Of a DNA stretch of 64,000 nucleotides, positions 9,590-19,627 are shown piece after piece (position 1 is the first letter of the stretch; every line of letters starts with the position of its first letter). The position numbers were made by a program, and so were the translations under genes. This stretch comes from Haemophilus parainfluenzae (lineage in GTDB: Bacteria; Pseudomonadota; Gammaproteobacteria; Enterobacterales; Pasteurellaceae). Location of the stretch: positions 1,550,001 through 1,614,000 of the forward strand of contig NZ_CP127167.1 in NCBI RefSeq assembly GCF_036288925.1, read 5' to 3'. The notes under the pieces are model-generated. The model was not told where the DNA came from. It ran no database searches and was given only the letters and a program-made list of their open reading frames with translations.

Positions 9590-9943
9590 TTAAGCAATAA
9601 ATTCAAAATAGGCATTAAGAAAGTGGATGAAGTCTGTTGTACCGCAGAAGGCGATGCTTTCTTCATCATAATAATGGAAGTCGTCTTCTAAAATTTCATC
9701 TGTTTCAATCGCAAGGTTATTGGCGCGAATCATCACTTCATCGGTATTGATAAAAAGGGTGTATTCTGAACCAATTAACGTGACTTCATCATTATTTTTA
9801 ATCTGCTCACAGGCAGAAAGTGCGGTCAAAAACGCTTGAGGATTTGACCGCACTTCTGAATTAAACCAATTGGCTAGCGCAATGTGTTCCATTGAACATT
9901 TGGCGTGCACATTGCCTAGATAATAGGTAAATTGAAAATCCAT
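9590..9943 (-). CDS. yacL: UPF0231 family protein YacL
   Basis: A 117-residue acidic cytoplasmic protein of unknown function. It matches the YacL/UPF0231 family by its start (MDFQFTYYLG), the central EYTLFINTDEVMIRAN and the sequence FHYYDEESIAFCG. A start at 9943 is chosen over an upstream in-frame codon because it aligns with the family and lies one base after the erpA stop, suggesting coupled translation. An inverted pair of uptake signals (9818-9830 and 9843-9855) is embedded in the reading frame and encodes SEVRSN and LTALSA. Confidence 0.88.
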   Translation of the reverse strand: MDFQFTYYLGNVHAKCSMEHIALANWFNSEVRSNPQAFLTALSACEQIKNNDEVTLIGSEYTLFINTDEVMIRANNLAIETDEILEDDFHYYDEESIAFCGTTDFIHFLNAYFEFIA

Positions 9944-9944
9944 A

Positions 9945-10292
9945 TTAAATGCTGAATGACGAACCGCAACCACAGGTGCTGGTTGCATTAGGATTGTTCA
10001 CCACAAAACGAGAACCTTCTAAGCCTTCAGTGTAATCCACAGTACCGCCAATTAAGTATTGTAAACTCATTGGGTCAATCACTAATTGCACACCGGATTT
10101 TTCAATAGTTAAGTCACCTTCATTAACTTTATCATCAAAGGTAAAACCATATTGGAAACCACTACAGCCACCACCGGTGATGTACACGCGTAATTTTAAT
10201 TCGTTGTTTTCTTCTTCGCTAATTAAACTTTTTACTTTATTGGCTGCCGCATCAGTAAAAGTTAGCGGCACGGCCATATCTAAATCTGACAT
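9945..10292 (-). CDS. erpA: Iron-sulfur cluster insertion protein ErpA
   Basis: A 115-residue A-type Fe-S carrier. It delivers Fe-S clusters to apoproteins, among them IspG/IspH of isoprenoid synthesis in E. coli. The three conserved cysteines are visible: [11 protein letters not shown] and the C-terminal [11 protein letters not shown]. The sequence is nearly colinear with E. coli ErpA, including [11 protein letters not shown] and [10 protein letters not shown]. It is the first gene of the erpA-yacL pair and is divergent from map, with 125 bases between the starts. Confidence 0.96.
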   Translation of the reverse strand: MSDLDMAVPLTFTDAAANKVKSLISEEENNELKLRVYITGGGCSGFQYGFTFDDKVNEGDLTIEKSGVQLVIDPMSLQYLIGGTVDYTEGLEGSRFVVNNPNATSTCGCGSSFSI

Positions 10293-10417
10293 ATCTCTAT
10301 CCCCACTTTCCTAAAAATAATCCTTGTATTATCTAATAACCTGTTAATTCATTCAAGATTTTTCACGGAATTAGTGCTATTATATGCGAATAAATCAGAA
10401 TTAAATAAGGAGAAATA

Positions 10418-11221
10418 ATGGGCATTCCATTAAGAACGGAAGAAGAAATTGTTAAGTTGCGTGAAGCGTGTAAATTAGCGTCCGATGTTTTGGTCATGAT
10501 CGAACCTTATGTCAAAGAAGGGGTGACCACAGGTGAATTAGATCGCATTTGTCATGATTACATGGTGAATGTACAAAAAGTGATTCCTGCTTGCTTAAAT
10601 TATCATGGTTTCCCGAAAGCAACCTGTATTTCTATAAATGAAGTAGTTTGCCATGGTATTCCAAGCGACGATAAAAAATTAAAACAGGGCGATATTGTCA
10701 ATATTGATGTGACCGTAATAAAAGATGGTTATTTCGGTGATAACTCTAAAATGTATGTCGTGGGAGAAACCAATATTCGTAGCCAAAAATTGGTTGAAGC
10801 GGCACAAGAAGCGCTTTATGTGGGATTACGTACGGTTAAGCCTGGTATTCGTTTAAATGAAATTGGTAAAGCGGTACAAAAATATACGGAAAGCCAAGGT
10901 TTTAGCGTGGTGCGTGAGTATTGCGGCCACGGTGTGGGAACTGAATTCCACTGCGAACCACAAGTGTTGCACTATTATGCTGACGATGGTGGTGTGATTT
11001 TAAAACCAGGTATGGTATTTACCATTGAACCAATGATCAATGCGGGTAAAAAAGAAGTGCGTTTAATGGGCGATGGTTGGACGGTAAAAACCAAAGACCG
11101 TAGCCATTCAGCGCAATATGAACACCAAATTGTGGTGACCGAAAATGGTTGTGAAGTGATGACAATTCGCGATGAAGAAATTGCGGAAGGCCGAATTCAA
11201 CGTATAATGAATAATCTTTAA
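10418..11221 (+). CDS. map: Methionine aminopeptidase, type I
   Basis: A 267-residue cytosolic metalloprotease that removes the initiator Met from new proteins. The metal ligands and motifs of type Ia enzymes are present: CHGIPSD with the catalytic His, NIDVTVIKDGYFGDNS with two Asp ligands, YCGHGVGTEFHCEP with the His ligand, FTIEPMI and QYEHQIVVT with the two Glu ligands. A good ribosome site (AAGGAGAA) precedes the ATG. It is followed by a terminator at 11231-11257 and then glnD. Confidence 0.96.
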   Translation: MGIPLRTEEEIVKLREACKLASDVLVMIEPYVKEGVTTGELDRICHDYMVNVQKVIPACLNYHGFPKATCISINEVVCHGIPSDDKKLKQGDIVNIDVTVIKDGYFGDNSKMYVVGETNIRSQKLVEAAQEALYVGLRTVKPGIRLNEIGKAVQKYTESQGFSVVREYCGHGVGTEFHCEPQVLHYYADDGGVILKPGMVFTIEPMINAGKKEVRLMGDGWTVKTKDRSHSAQYEHQIVVTENGCEVMTIRDEEIAEGRIQRIMNNL

Positions 11222-11230
11222 ATTCAGCTA

Positions 11231-11257
11231 AAAGCCTACGATAGTGGGCTTTTTTTA
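11231..11257 (+). terminator. Rho-independent terminator after map
   Basis: Stem AAAGCCTAC/GTGGGCTTT with one G-T pair and a GATA loop, then a run of seven T, 10 bases after the map stop. The glnD start at 11283 lies beyond it, which argues against an upstream in-frame start at 11244 inside the hairpin. Confidence 0.8.
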
Positions 11258-11282
11258 TAATTGTTTTGTTTGTGGAATACCT

Positions 11283-13868
11283 ATGCTTTTTCCTTATCAT
11301 TTCGATTCTCCACTCACGCCAAGTGCGGTCAAAATCCAGCGTGAAAATTTGAAGGAATTTGAACGTCAGCATTTTGCTGATTATTCCATTTTTAATCTGA
11401 TCGCTAACCGAACACAGTTTTATGATGATTTGTTAAAACAGCTTTGGCAGCAATTTGAATTAGATAAAGCTCATCTCACCTTAATTGCAGTAGGAGGTTA
11501 TGGCAGACAAGAAATCTTTCCTTTATCTGACCTAGATGTTCTTATTCTCTCAAAAGAAGAAAGAGAGTCTGAAACAGAAGAAAAAATTGCTCAGTTTGTG
11601 CAGTTCTTGTGGGATTGTGGATTCGACGTAGGGCATAGTGTTCGTTCTTTGGAAGAATGTGAAAAGGAAGGTAAACAAGACATTACCATTGCAACCAATT
11701 TGCTTGAGTCCCGTTATTTATCGGGAGATGTATCGCTTTTCAATGCGTTAGGTGAAATATTGAAAAAGCCAGATTTTTGGGCGGTAAAACCATTCTTTGA
11801 TGCTAAAGTTCAAGAGCAAATTGAACGTTATCAGCGTTATCACAACACCAGTTACAATTTAGAACCTGATTTAAAATACAGTCCTGGTGGCTTGCGGGAT
11901 CTTCACCTTTTATATTGGATCGCCTTACGTCATACCGGAGAAATGACCCTTGATGGCATTTTGGAAAGCGGCTTTATTTACCCATCAGAATACCAACAAT
12001 TATTAGAAAGCCAAGAATTTTTATTCAAAGTGCGGTTCGCTTTACACTTGATTTTAAAACGTTATGACAACCGACTGCTGTTTGATCGTCAAATTAAAGT
12101 GAGCGAGAAGCTTGGTTTTGAAGGCGAGGGAAATCGTGGTGTCGAAAAAATGATGAAACGTTTTTTCCAAGCTTTACGCACGATTTCTCGTTTGACCGAT
12201 ATTCTAATTAAGCATTATAAAGCGCATTTTTTATCTTCAAACGGAGAGGAATCAGTTCACCATTTGGATGACGGTTTTGAAATAGTGAATCAAAGTTTGC
12301 GTTTACGTAAGGAAGACGTGTTTTTACGTTCACCGGATCGTATTTTGGATCTTTTTTTCTATCTTACGCAGCATGAACAAGCCGAAATTCATTCTTCAAC
12401 ATTACGCCAATTACAGATTGCGTTGGAAAGTTTGACACAGAAATTATGTGATATTCCTGAAGCAAGAGAGAAGTTTATTCTGTTATTTAATCAACCAAAA
12501 GCGATTCAGCGAGCATTCCTCCCAATGCACCAATATGGTGTGTTAACGGCTTATTTGCCACAATGGCAGGGGATTGAAGGCTTGATGCAATTTGATCTCT
12601 TCCATATTTACACGGTGGATGAGCATACCTTGCGAGTGATGTTGAAATTGGAAAGTTTTTTAGCCGAAGATGAGGCAGAATCACATCCTATTTGCCATCA
12701 AATATTTACTCAAATTCCTGACCGCACTTTGCTCTATGTTGCCGCACTTTTCCATGATATAGCGAAAGGGCGAGGGGGGGATCATGCGGAGTTAGGGGCT
12801 GAAGATATCGCTGACTTTGCTCGTTTGCATGGTTTTGATCGTCGAGAAATTGAAACAATGATCTGGTTGGTAAAAGAGCATTTGCTCATGTCAATTACCG
12901 CACAGCGTCGAGATATTCATGATCCGGAAGTCGTGATGAACTTTGCGGAAAATGTGCAAAATCGTGTTCGTTTAGATTATCTTACTTGCCTGACTGTTGC
13001 GGATATTTGTGCGACAAATTCGACTTTATGGAATAGTTGGAAACGTTCTTTGTTTGCTTCGTTGTATGATTATACGGCTCAACAATTCCGCCAAGGGATG
13101 GATTTGTTATTAGATAATGAAGAAAAAATCCTTGAAAATCGTCAATTGGCGTTGGCAATTTTATCCGAAGAACAACCAGAATTATCGGAAGAGAAAATTT
13201 CAGCGTTGTGGCAACATTGCCCATCTGATTATTTCTTACGAAATAGTCCAAAACAAATTGCGTGGCATACCGAGTTATTAGCTGAATTTGATGGTGAAGT
13301 ACTCGTTAAAATCAGTAATTGTTTTTCTAGCGGTGGGACTGAAATTTTCGTTTATTGTCCCGATCAAGCTAATTTGTTTAATAAAGTGGCCTCAACCATT
13401 GGTGCGAAAAAATTCAGTATTCATGATGCGCAAATTTTGACATCCGATGATGGCTACGTATTCGACAGCTTTATCATCACAGAATTAAATGGTGAGTTGG
13501 TTCGTTCAGAACGTCGCCGAGAATTAGAGACGGTATTAACCTCTGTTTTATTAGGCGAAAAATTGCCGTCAATGTCTTTTGCAAATAATCGACAGTTGCA
13601 ACACTTCACCGTAAAAACAGATGTACGTTTTTTGAAAGAAACTAAAAAAGAGCATACCGAATTAGAAGTAGTGGCTTTAGATAAACCCGGTTTATTGGCT
13701 CAAATTACTCAAATTTTTACCGAATTAAAACTTAATATTTGTAATGCAAAAATCACGACAGTAGGAGAAAAGGCAGAAGACTTTTTTATTTTAACAAATG
13801 AGAAAGGCACAGCATTAACCGAAGAGGAAAGAGGATTATTAGAAAACGTTCTCTATGAATGCTTATAA
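11283..13868 (+). CDS. glnD: Bifunctional uridylyltransferase/uridylyl-removing enzyme
   Basis: An 861-residue nitrogen sensor that uridylylates PII under nitrogen limitation and deuridylylates it when glutamine is high. The nucleotidyltransferase domain has [19 protein letters not shown] (residues about 67-85). A central helical part is followed by the HD hydrolase domain ([17 protein letters not shown]) and two C-terminal ACT domains ([19 protein letters not shown] and [20 protein letters not shown]). The start MLFPYHFDS is chosen over an in-frame start 39 bases upstream that lies in the map terminator. An uptake signal encodes SAVK near the N-terminus. The natural terminator after glnD has been split by an insertion sequence. 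Confidence 0.95.
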   Translation: MLFPYHFDSPLTPSAVKIQRENLKEFERQHFADYSIFNLIANRTQFYDDLLKQLWQQFELDKAHLTLIAVGGYGRQEIFPLSDLDVLILSKEERESETEEKIAQFVQFLWDCGFDVGHSVRSLEECEKEGKQDITIATNLLESRYLSGDVSLFNALGEILKKPDFWAVKPFFDAKVQEQIERYQRYHNTSYNLEPDLKYSPGGLRDLHLLYWIALRHTGEMTLDGILESGFIYPSEYQQLLESQEFLFKVRFALHLILKRYDNRLLFDRQIKVSEKLGFEGEGNRGVEKMMKRFFQALRTISRLTDILIKHYKAHFLSSNGEESVHHLDDGFEIVNQSLRLRKEDVFLRSPDRILDLFFYLTQHEQAEIHSSTLRQLQIALESLTQKLCDIPEAREKFILLFNQPKAIQRAFLPMHQYGVLTAYLPQWQGIEGLMQFDLFHIYTVDEHTLRVMLKLESFLAEDEAESHPICHQIFTQIPDRTLLYVAALFHDIAKGRGGDHAELGAEDIADFARLHGFDRREIETMIWLVKEHLLMSITAQRRDIHDPEVVMNFAENVQNRVRLDYLTCLTVADICATNSTLWNSWKRSLFASLYDYTAQQFRQGMDLLLDNEEKILENRQLALAILSEEQPELSEEKISALWQHCPSDYFLRNSPKQIAWHTELLAEFDGEVLVKISNCFSSGGTEIFVYCPDQANLFNKVASTIGAKKFSIHDAQILTSDDGYVFDSFIITELNGELVRSERRRELETVLTSVLLGEKLPSMSFANNRQLQHFTVKTDVRFLKETKKEHTELEVVALDKPGLLAQITQIFTELKLNICNAKITTVGEKAEDFFILTNEKGTALTEEERGLLENVLYECL

Positions 13869-13897
13869 TATGAAATAAAAAAGTGCGGTTAAATTTG

Positions 13898-13952
13898 ATC
13901 TGCACCCCAAAAGTTGGACTCAACAAACCAACAATTGAGGTGCAGATTTTTT
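13898..13952 (+). terminator. Stem-loop at the left end of the IS
   Basis: ATCTGCAC (13898-13905) pairs with GTGCAGAT (13940-13947), continued inward by CTCAA/TTGAG, and is followed by a run of T just before the orfA start. It probably shields transposase expression from outside transcription: the structure terminates or masks impinging RNA. This is inference from the structure. Confidence 0.5.
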
Positions 13953-14306
13953 ATGGGTAAACACTACACAATCGAATTTAAATTACAAATTCTTCAACCT
14001 ATTTTGAATGGAAAAATGAGTATTAGAGAAGCAGCTCGTTTTTACAATATTCCTTCCAACGCCCTAGTCGGGACATGGTTGAAACGGTTTGAAAAAAGTG
14101 GCATAAAGGGACTTATTCCCCGTAAACCATCAGGACGACCGCCTATGAAACCTAAATATGCCAGAATGCCACCGCCACCCAAAACTGAAGAAGACCGTTT
14201 ACGCCTGAGAATTTTACAGCTTGAAGCGGAGGTAGCCTACCTAAAGGAGTTGAGAAGGCTCAGACTTCAGGACGAAGCCGAGCAACGGAAATTATCCAAA
14301 GGTTAA
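13953..14306 (+). CDS. IS3-family transposase OrfA (helix-turn-helix protein)
   Basis: A 117-residue protein with an N-terminal HTH for terminal-repeat binding (MSIREAARFYNIPSNALVGT) and a C-terminal leucine-zipper-like segment (LRLRILQLEAEVAYLKELRR) used for multimerisation in IS3 elements. The ATG at 13953 follows a GAGG ribosome site by 12 bases; an in-frame codon 39 bases earlier lies in the terminal repeat region and is unlikely. It ends at TAA 14304-14306, inside the region where orfB is open in the -1 frame. Confidence 0.9.
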   Translation: MGKHYTIEFKLQILQPILNGKMSIREAARFYNIPSNALVGTWLKRFEKSGIKGLIPRKPSGRPPMKPKYARMPPPPKTEEDRLRLRILQLEAEVAYLKELRRLRLQDEAEQRKLSKG

Positions 14307-15112
14307 GAACACGCTATCCGTTAAAATGGCTTTTAGGCTTTGCACAGTTAGCGCGTAGTACGTTTTTTGCGAAACTTCAGATTAAACCGGATAAGGATGA
14401 GGAGCTGAAAAAGGCCATTAAACGCATCAAAGCCAATCATCCTGATTATGGCTACCGACGTGTTCATGCCAGCTTGCCAGGCGTGAATCATAAAAAAGTT
14501 CAACGTTTAATGCAGACACTTGGGCTTCAAGTGCGGTCAAGAAAAAGCAAGAAATTTACCACCTATCGAGGCACGATAGGGGTAATTGCACCGAATCATC
14601 TTGAACGCGATTTTAGTGCAACGGCCCCGAAACAAAAATGGGTGACAGATATCACCGAGTTTAAGGCGAAAGATGGGAGTAAAGTCTATTTATCTCCAAT
14701 TTTAGACTTATTTAACAATGAGATAGTCTCCTATAATCTCAGCTATTCCCCAAATTGGGCGCAAGTAGAGGACATGTTAATGCAAGCCGTCAAAGGATTA
14801 AATAAAGCTTGTGGTGTCATTTTACATTCAGACCAGGGATGGCAATATCAAATGGTAGCTTATCGTCGAATTTTAGCTGAACATGGCATCATTCAAAGTA
14901 TGTCGAGAAAAGGGAATTGCTTGGACAATGCCGCAATGGAAAGTTTCTTTGGGCGATTAAAAACGGAATGTTTTTATGGTCGGGAATTTAAAACAAAAGA
15001 AGAGATAGTTGATGCTGTCAGAGATTATTTGGATTACTATAATCATCGACGGATTCAACTAAAATTAAAAGGACTGAGTCCGATACAATATCGAAAACAA
15101 TCCTTTAAATAA
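14225..15112 (+). CDS. IS3-family transposase OrfB (DDE integrase), made as an OrfAB fusion
   Basis: The frame is open from 14225 and lies -1 relative to orfA, overlapping its last 80 bases. The usual -1 frameshift, possibly at CTAAAGG near 14241-14247, would make the OrfAB transposase. Real coding starts well before the first obvious start codon (TTG at 14474): the upstream frame reads IIQRLRTRYPLKWLLGF and HPDYGYRRVHASL, typical for IS150-like OrfB. Catalytic residues are present: D in WVTDITEF, D in LHSDQGWQY and E in NAAMESFFGRLKTE. The C-terminus is LKLKGLSPIQYR. An uptake signal lies inside the gene at 14529-14537. Confidence 0.88.
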   Translation, partial: SGGSLPKGVEKAQTSGRSRATEIIQRLRTRYPLKWLLGFAQLARSTFFAKLQIKPDKDEELKKAIKRIKANHPDYGYRRVHASLPGVNHKKVQRLMQTLGLQVRSRKSKKFTTYRGTIGVIAPNHLERDFSATAPKQKWVTDITEFKAKDGSKVYLSPILDLFNNEIVSYNLSYSPNWAQVEDMLMQAVKGLNKACGVILHSDQGWQYQMVAYRRILAEHGIIQSMSRKGNCLDNAAMESFFGRLKTECFYGREFKTKEEIVDAVRDYLDYYNHRRIQLKLKGLSPIQYRKQSFK

Positions 15113-15160
15113 CAGTCTAACTTTTTGGGGTCAGATCAAATTTAACCGCACTTTTGCTAT

Positions 15161-15739
15161 TTATTGAATATCTTTTTTAAGAAACAATACGAATAATTCA
15201 ATAAGAGAAGGGTAGAATTGGCTTTTCAATTTTACTTTCTGACTTTGTTGTTGAAATAAATCCATCCAACTAAGTAAAACAATTTGTGCAAATTCTTTTT
15301 GTTTCTCGTTATTTTGATCTTCAATGAGCTTTATAAAAATACTCAATAGCACTCCAATATGATCACTTGGTTCATTCTGCGCTTTATTCACTTTGAGCTT
15401 GTAGTGTTGCATATAACCATCTACAAGTGAGAGTGCTTTTGAAAGTTCTTCATCTTGTAAATAAGCTGACATATAAGGAATTGCACTTAAGCTTCCTTCT
15501 AACAAGAAGCAATGAGTAAAATCTGCAGCAAGTTCAAGTTGATCGTATTGCAATGATTTTAGTGCATTACGCAATGCATCAACTTGCTGTGAAAAGCCCA
15601 TTTCTCCTAAAAGCTCAAATAAGCTGTCGAAATGCCCATTTTGATAATAAGAAAGTTGCTCTTGGGTAAGCTCTTTGCTTAACAAAGAGCCCATCCATTG
15701 ATAAATAAATGCTCGTTCTTGATTATCTAAATTAAGCAT
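15161..15739 (-). CDS. torD: TorD-family molybdoenzyme chaperone
   Basis: A 192-residue all-helical cytoplasmic chaperone of the TorD/DmsD family. These proteins bind the Tat signal of the partner reductase and help insert the molybdenum cofactor. Family features include [20 protein letters not shown] near the middle and [19 protein letters not shown]. It overlaps the torZ stop by 8 bases, so it is the last gene of torE-torY-torZ-torD. The partner is therefore the TorZ reductase next to it. Downstream lies the right arm of the split uptake-signal terminator. Confidence 0.9.
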   Translation of the reverse strand: MLNLDNQERAFIYQWMGSLLSKELTQEQLSYYQNGHFDSLFELLGEMGFSQQVDALRNALKSLQYDQLELAADFTHCFLLEGSLSAIPYMSAYLQDEELSKALSLVDGYMQHYKLKVNKAQNEPSDHIGVLLSIFIKLIEDQNNEKQKEFAQIVLLSWMDLFQQQSQKVKLKSQFYPSLIELFVLFLKKDIQ

Positions 15740-18191
15740 CTTCTATTGCTCCGCTAAAGCCATTTGGTTTTGGTGCAACGCCTTGGTATTTTTCGACATT
15801 GACTAAACAAGTATTAGCAGATACAGCTTGAGCAAGCATCGAGCTACCGATATCTAATGTCATGGTATTTGGGTCACCATAGGTATCAATTGCACCGATT
15901 TCAGCACCTTCTGGAGAGTACCATGCCCCTTCTTGTAAACGTACAACGCCACTTGGGAAGTTATCAGAGATATGCGCACCAACAATAGCTTGTCCACGGT
16001 CATTAAATACGCGTAGAAGATCACCATGTTGAATCCCTAATTTTTCTGCATCTTGTGGATTCATGAATAGTGGCTCACGTCCTTGAATGCTGTAGGTTTC
16101 TCTAAGCTCTTTAGACTCACAAAGTTGTGAGTGAAGACGTTTATCTGGGTGAACGGATTGTAGCCAGAATGCAAATTTATCTGAATTAGGGCCACCATGA
16201 GAACGCTCGGCTTTTTCAAACCACATTGGATGCCCTTTACAGTCGGAATAACCGAAACTCGCAATTTTATTACTGTAAATTTCAATAAAACCTGATGGGG
16301 TACCTAATGCATGCAGTTCTGGATCATCACGGAAATCAGCATGTCTTACCCAAGGTTTACCCTCTGGGAACATGACATAGCCTTTTTCCCAGAATTCTGC
16401 AAATGGAGGCATATCAAATTTGCCTTTGTTTTCTTTTCGGCAATCTTCATATAATTTTTCAACCCATTCCATTTCATCCATATTGCGACAATATTCTTTT
16501 TCTTTGCCAAAACGGCGGCAGAGTTCTTTAAAAATCTCGAAATCTGGTTTGGATTGATACAGTGGGTCAACTAATTTTTGCATTGCGATAATGCCACGGT
16601 TGCTATAAGAACCGTAGGCATCAATATCGTTACGCTCAAATGGCGTACAGGCTGGTAATACAATGTCGGAGAATCGACAAGTTGCAGTCCAACTGTAATT
16701 GATCGACACAATCGTTTCTAACGCTAAAAAGGCTTTTTTCATTTTATTGCGTTCAGACTGTCTATGCCACTGATTACAACCAGTAAAGATAGCCATTTTA
16801 TAAGGTGCATAAACCACTTTGCTACCATTGTAGTTAATGGTTTCACCTGGATATAACAGCGAATCAGTGACACGGGCGCAAGGTAAAACTGCACTGTAGC
16901 CTTTATAGTCTGTATTATTATATTTTGGTGTTTGATCCTCATCTAAGTTTAATGGGAATGCACCAGGCATAGCCGCACCAGATTCTGGAATACCAATAGA
17001 GCTATAATGGTGAGCATAACTAATTCCACCACCAGGTAAGCCAATTTGACCTAACATCGCGGCTAAAACAGCACCTAACCAATAAGGTTGTTCACCATGT
17101 TGTTGACGTTGAATAGCCCAACCAAAAATAAGTTGAGTACGTTTGCCTGCAAGCATGTGGGCAAACTCACGAATGCGATCAGCACCCACGCCACAAATAT
17201 TTGCTGCCCACTCTGGTGTTTTTTCAATGTGATCTTCAGTTTGACCAAGTAAGTACGGCACAAATTTTTCAAAACCAACGGTGTAAACATCAATAAATTT
17301 TTTATCGTATAGCCCTTTGGTGTAAAGCTCATGCGCAATAGCCAGCATAAACGGCACATCAGTTTGTGGGTTAATGTACTGTTGTTCACAATTTAAATAA
17401 CGTTGTGTTTTCGTTTTAACAGGGTCAACGCTAATCACGTTAATTTGCTTATTCGCGATTTTTTCTTTTAACATTTCCAAGTAAGCATAGGCCTCATGGG
17501 TTTCACAGTTCCAACCTACTTGTAAGTTTTTAACCGGATCGCTTGCCCAGAAAATGATGTTTTGACTTTCTTTTAAGATAATTTCCCAAGAAGTACCTTG
17601 AGAATAAACCTCAGTTGAACCTAATACATAAGGCAAAATCACTTGACCGGCACCAGTTGAATAATCGCCCGCTGTGCTAACACTGTTTCCGTGCATCGCA
17701 ATCGCACGAATCATATGGTTACCGCAGCTATGGAATTGTCCAGTTGAACGCCAACCTACGTTACCTGTATGTAATGCCCAAGGACCATAATTTTGCTGAA
17801 TGCGTTCTAGTTCTTCGTAGAAGAGATCTAAGGCTTCATCCCAAGTGACACGAACAAAGCGGTTATCGCCACGAGAAGTGCGGTCGCTTTTTTCTTTATT
17901 TTTGAGCCAATCTAAACGTACCATAGGGTAGCGAATACGTGATTCGCTATAAATAAGCCCTTTGATACCATTGATCATTTCTGTTGGGTATTTATCTAAC
18001 TCAAAAGGTTTTACATCAACGACTCGACCGTTTTCTACTTTGGCACGAATTGCCCCCCAGTGAGAGCCAGTAATTTTCCATTGAGTAATATCTTCATCTG
18101 TTGGTGTTTTTGCGACTAACCAACTAGGCATTGCGCACGCAGCACCCATAAGAGATATATTTTTTAAAAATTGACGACGTGTTTGTAACAT
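15732..18191 (-). CDS. torZ: Periplasmic TMAO/biotin-sulfoxide reductase, molybdopterin catalytic subunit
   Basis: An 819-residue Mo-bis-MGD oxidoreductase that reduces N- and S-oxides in anaerobic respiration. The N-terminus carries a twin-arginine signal ([18 protein letters not shown]). [18 protein letters not shown] contains the Ser expected to ligate molybdenum, as in TorA/BisC/DMSO reductases. [20 protein letters not shown] and the C-terminal molybdopterin dinucleotide-binding domain follow. There are no N-terminal Fe-S cysteines, as expected for this single-cofactor group. It lies 11 bases after torY, its likely electron donor. TorZ rather than TorA is chosen because the partner is a five-heme TorY-type cytochrome; substrate range cannot be read from the sequence. 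Confidence 0.92.
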   Translation of the reverse strand: MLQTRRQFLKNISLMGAACAMPSWLVAKTPTDEDITQWKITGSHWGAIRAKVENGRVVDVKPFELDKYPTEMINGIKGLIYSESRIRYPMVRLDWLKNKEKSDRTSRGDNRFVRVTWDEALDLFYEELERIQQNYGPWALHTGNVGWRSTGQFHSCGNHMIRAIAMHGNSVSTAGDYSTGAGQVILPYVLGSTEVYSQGTSWEIILKESQNIIFWASDPVKNLQVGWNCETHEAYAYLEMLKEKIANKQINVISVDPVKTKTQRYLNCEQQYINPQTDVPFMLAIAHELYTKGLYDKKFIDVYTVGFEKFVPYLLGQTEDHIEKTPEWAANICGVGADRIREFAHMLAGKRTQLIFGWAIQRQQHGEQPYWLGAVLAAMLGQIGLPGGGISYAHHYSSIGIPESGAAMPGAFPLNLDEDQTPKYNNTDYKGYSAVLPCARVTDSLLYPGETINYNGSKVVYAPYKMAIFTGCNQWHRQSERNKMKKAFLALETIVSINYSWTATCRFSDIVLPACTPFERNDIDAYGSYSNRGIIAMQKLVDPLYQSKPDFEIFKELCRRFGKEKEYCRNMDEMEWVEKLYEDCRKENKGKFDMPPFAEFWEKGYVMFPEGKPWVRHADFRDDPELHALGTPSGFIEIYSNKIASFGYSDCKGHPMWFEKAERSHGGPNSDKFAFWLQSVHPDKRLHSQLCESKELRETYSIQGREPLFMNPQDAEKLGIQHGDLLRVFNDRGQAIVGAHISDNFPSGVVRLQEGAWYSPEGAEIGAIDTYGDPNTMTLDIGSSMLAQAVSANTCLVNVEKYQGVAPKPNGFSGAIEDA

Positions 18192-18202
18192 AATGATATC
18201 TC

Positions 18203-19378
18203 CTATTTTCCTTCTTCTTTCTTAGGTGCGGTATCTGAAGCATGTAATTGTAAATAACGTAGGACTTCTTTACTGGTTGCTTCATCAATATTTGTGAAAC
18301 CAACCATTCCTTTAAATAGACCAATCCAGGTGTTGGAATCAAAATGATCAACATGTGGCTGTCTATGACAAGTACTACATTGTGTTTTATAAACGTTTTC
18401 TGCCGCTTCCCATACGGTATTTACATCGCTAATTAATTGATTTTTTGCAATCCATACCGGTAATTTCACTTTTTGCCAAGTTAAGCCCGTTAATGGATCT
18501 TCTTTGGTTTCTAAGACGGTATATTGCGGTTCAGACTGCATAAATTCTTTTGTTAATACCGCATCAGTAATATTTTTACCAAATTGGTTATACCAAATGC
18601 GTCCAAATCCTTTGTCTTTACGCCACATCACCAATTCAACAAGATCACCTTTATCGGTGGATTTTACTGCATTAACTGGAGCGGCTGTTTCGAGATGACC
18701 GATATTTTGAGTCAACGATTCATCTGCAAATAATGGCACAATGGCTTTCGCATAGTATTGTTGAGATGGTTTAATATCACTCACTACGAATGCTTCAAAT
18801 TTAGATGTGTTGCCAGCATCTGCTTTTTTAGCTGGTAAGTGGTGAGCGATACCTTTATGACAATCGACACAGCTTTGATTACGTTCTGCAGCTGGTTTCA
18901 TGGCTTTTTGTGCCGCTTTAGACATTTTTTCAAAGTTCATGCGATCGTAACTATGGCAATTTTTACACTCTTTAGAGCCATTTGCAGCAAATCTCGCCCA
19001 TTCGCGTTCTGCCATTTCTGCGCGATGTTCTTCAAAAGAGCCTTCTTCATTATATTTACCGCTCAATTCTGCCAATACTTCGCGGCTTGCTTGCATTTTA
19101 CGTGCATATTTTGCGGTTTTGTCATGTGGCAAGTGACAATCAGGGCAGGTTGCACGTACGCCACTGTTATTGCTCCAATGTACAGTTTGTTTAAGTTCTT
19201 CAAGAGGTGTTTCCATTGAATGGCAACTCACACAAAACTCTTCTGTGCTTGTCGCATCCATGACATTATTAAATTGTTGCCAAGCAATTGCACCTGCTAT
19301 AAAACCAAGCGTAACGAGTACACCAAGTCCAATTCGGTTAGATGGTTTCAGAAAAAATGACTTTATTTGTTTTTTCAT
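18203..19378 (-). CDS. torY: Pentaheme c-type cytochrome TorY (NapC/NirT family)
   Basis: A 391-residue membrane-anchored cytochrome that passes electrons from the quinol pool to the TorZ reductase. One N-terminal membrane helix ([16 protein letters not shown]) is followed by four CxxCH heme sites in the NapC-like domain (CVSCH, CPDCH, CKNCH, CVDCH) and a fifth (CSTCH) in the C-terminal domain, the pattern that separates TorC/TorY from NapC. The start MKKQIKSFF at 19378 has an AAGGAGCC ribosome site; a longer reading from 19417 would overlap torE. torE is upstream and torZ downstream in one operon. Confidence 0.93.
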   Translation of the reverse strand: MKKQIKSFFLKPSNRIGLGVLVTLGFIAGAIAWQQFNNVMDATSTEEFCVSCHSMETPLEELKQTVHWSNNSGVRATCPDCHLPHDKTAKYARKMQASREVLAELSGKYNEEGSFEEHRAEMAEREWARFAANGSKECKNCHSYDRMNFEKMSKAAQKAMKPAAERNQSCVDCHKGIAHHLPAKKADAGNTSKFEAFVVSDIKPSQQYYAKAIVPLFADESLTQNIGHLETAAPVNAVKSTDKGDLVELVMWRKDKGFGRIWYNQFGKNITDAVLTKEFMQSEPQYTVLETKEDPLTGLTWQKVKLPVWIAKNQLISDVNTVWEAAENVYKTQCSTCHRQPHVDHFDSNTWIGLFKGMVGFTNIDEATSKEVLRYLQLHASDTAPKKEEGK

Positions 19379-19397
19379 TTTTGGCTCCTTATATTGA

Positions 19398-19547
19398 CTA
19401 AGCGGTTGGTAAACCAATTACATATAATTGTAAGAACCAGACAATAAAGCCATATAACCCCACACTCATTGCCATACCTAAAGGTAAAATAATAAATAAT
19501 AAAAGTAGTAATTTTGAGATATCGCTTCTCATTGATGATTGATTCAT
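19398..19547 (-). CDS. torE: Small NapE/TorE-like membrane protein
   Basis: A 49-residue protein not obvious by length alone. It starts MNQSSMRSDISK, continues with a hydrophobic helix (LLLLLFIILPLGMAMSVG) and a second hydrophobic stretch (FIVWFLQLYVIG). The size, single-helix layout and PLGMAMSVGLYGFIVW segment resemble the NapE/TorE family found at the head of nap and tor operons. It has a strong ribosome site (GGGGGGAG) and ends 19 bases before torY. Function in the family is unknown; a role in assembling or anchoring the electron-transfer chain is only a guess. Confidence 0.82.
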   Translation of the reverse strand: MNQSSMRSDISKLLLLLFIILPLGMAMSVGLYGFIVWFLQLYVIGLPTA

Positions 19548-19627
19548 CGCTCCCCCCCCTATATGTTCATATTTACATACTTATTTTTAATTAGCGGGCA
19601 ATATTATCATACGCTAGTGAAAAAAAA

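Larger units (their letters stand above)
13896..15138 (+). mobile_element. IS3-family insertion sequence, IS150-like, apparently complete
   Basis: About 1243 bases. The terminal inverted repeats are imperfect: TGATCTGCACCCCAAAAG at the left and, read inward from the right end, TGATCTGACCCCAAAAAG, both continuing to GTT-GACT with one difference. Flanking AATT on both sides (13892-13895 and 15139-15142) is a candidate 4-base target duplication, although the target was itself a palindrome. Two overlapping frames, orfA and orfB in the -1 phase, encode an HTH protein and a DDE integrase, as is usual for IS3 elements. No disabling mutation is seen, so it may be active. The named ISfinder entry is not known to me. 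Confidence 0.92.
13881..15153. repeat. Inverted uptake-signal hairpin split by the IS element
   Basis: The left arm (AAGTGCGGT at 13881-13889, then TAAATT) and right arm (AATTTA then ACCGCACTT at 15145-15153) are complementary. They would form one continuous palindromic hairpin if the IS between them were removed. It would have served as a shared terminator for convergent glnD and torD. With the IS present the arms are about 1.25 kb apart. Confidence 0.8.

Noticed and set aside
13896..15138. Composite transposon or integron cargo around the IS
   Set aside because: Only one IS copy is present and flanking genes are ordinary chromosomal genes.
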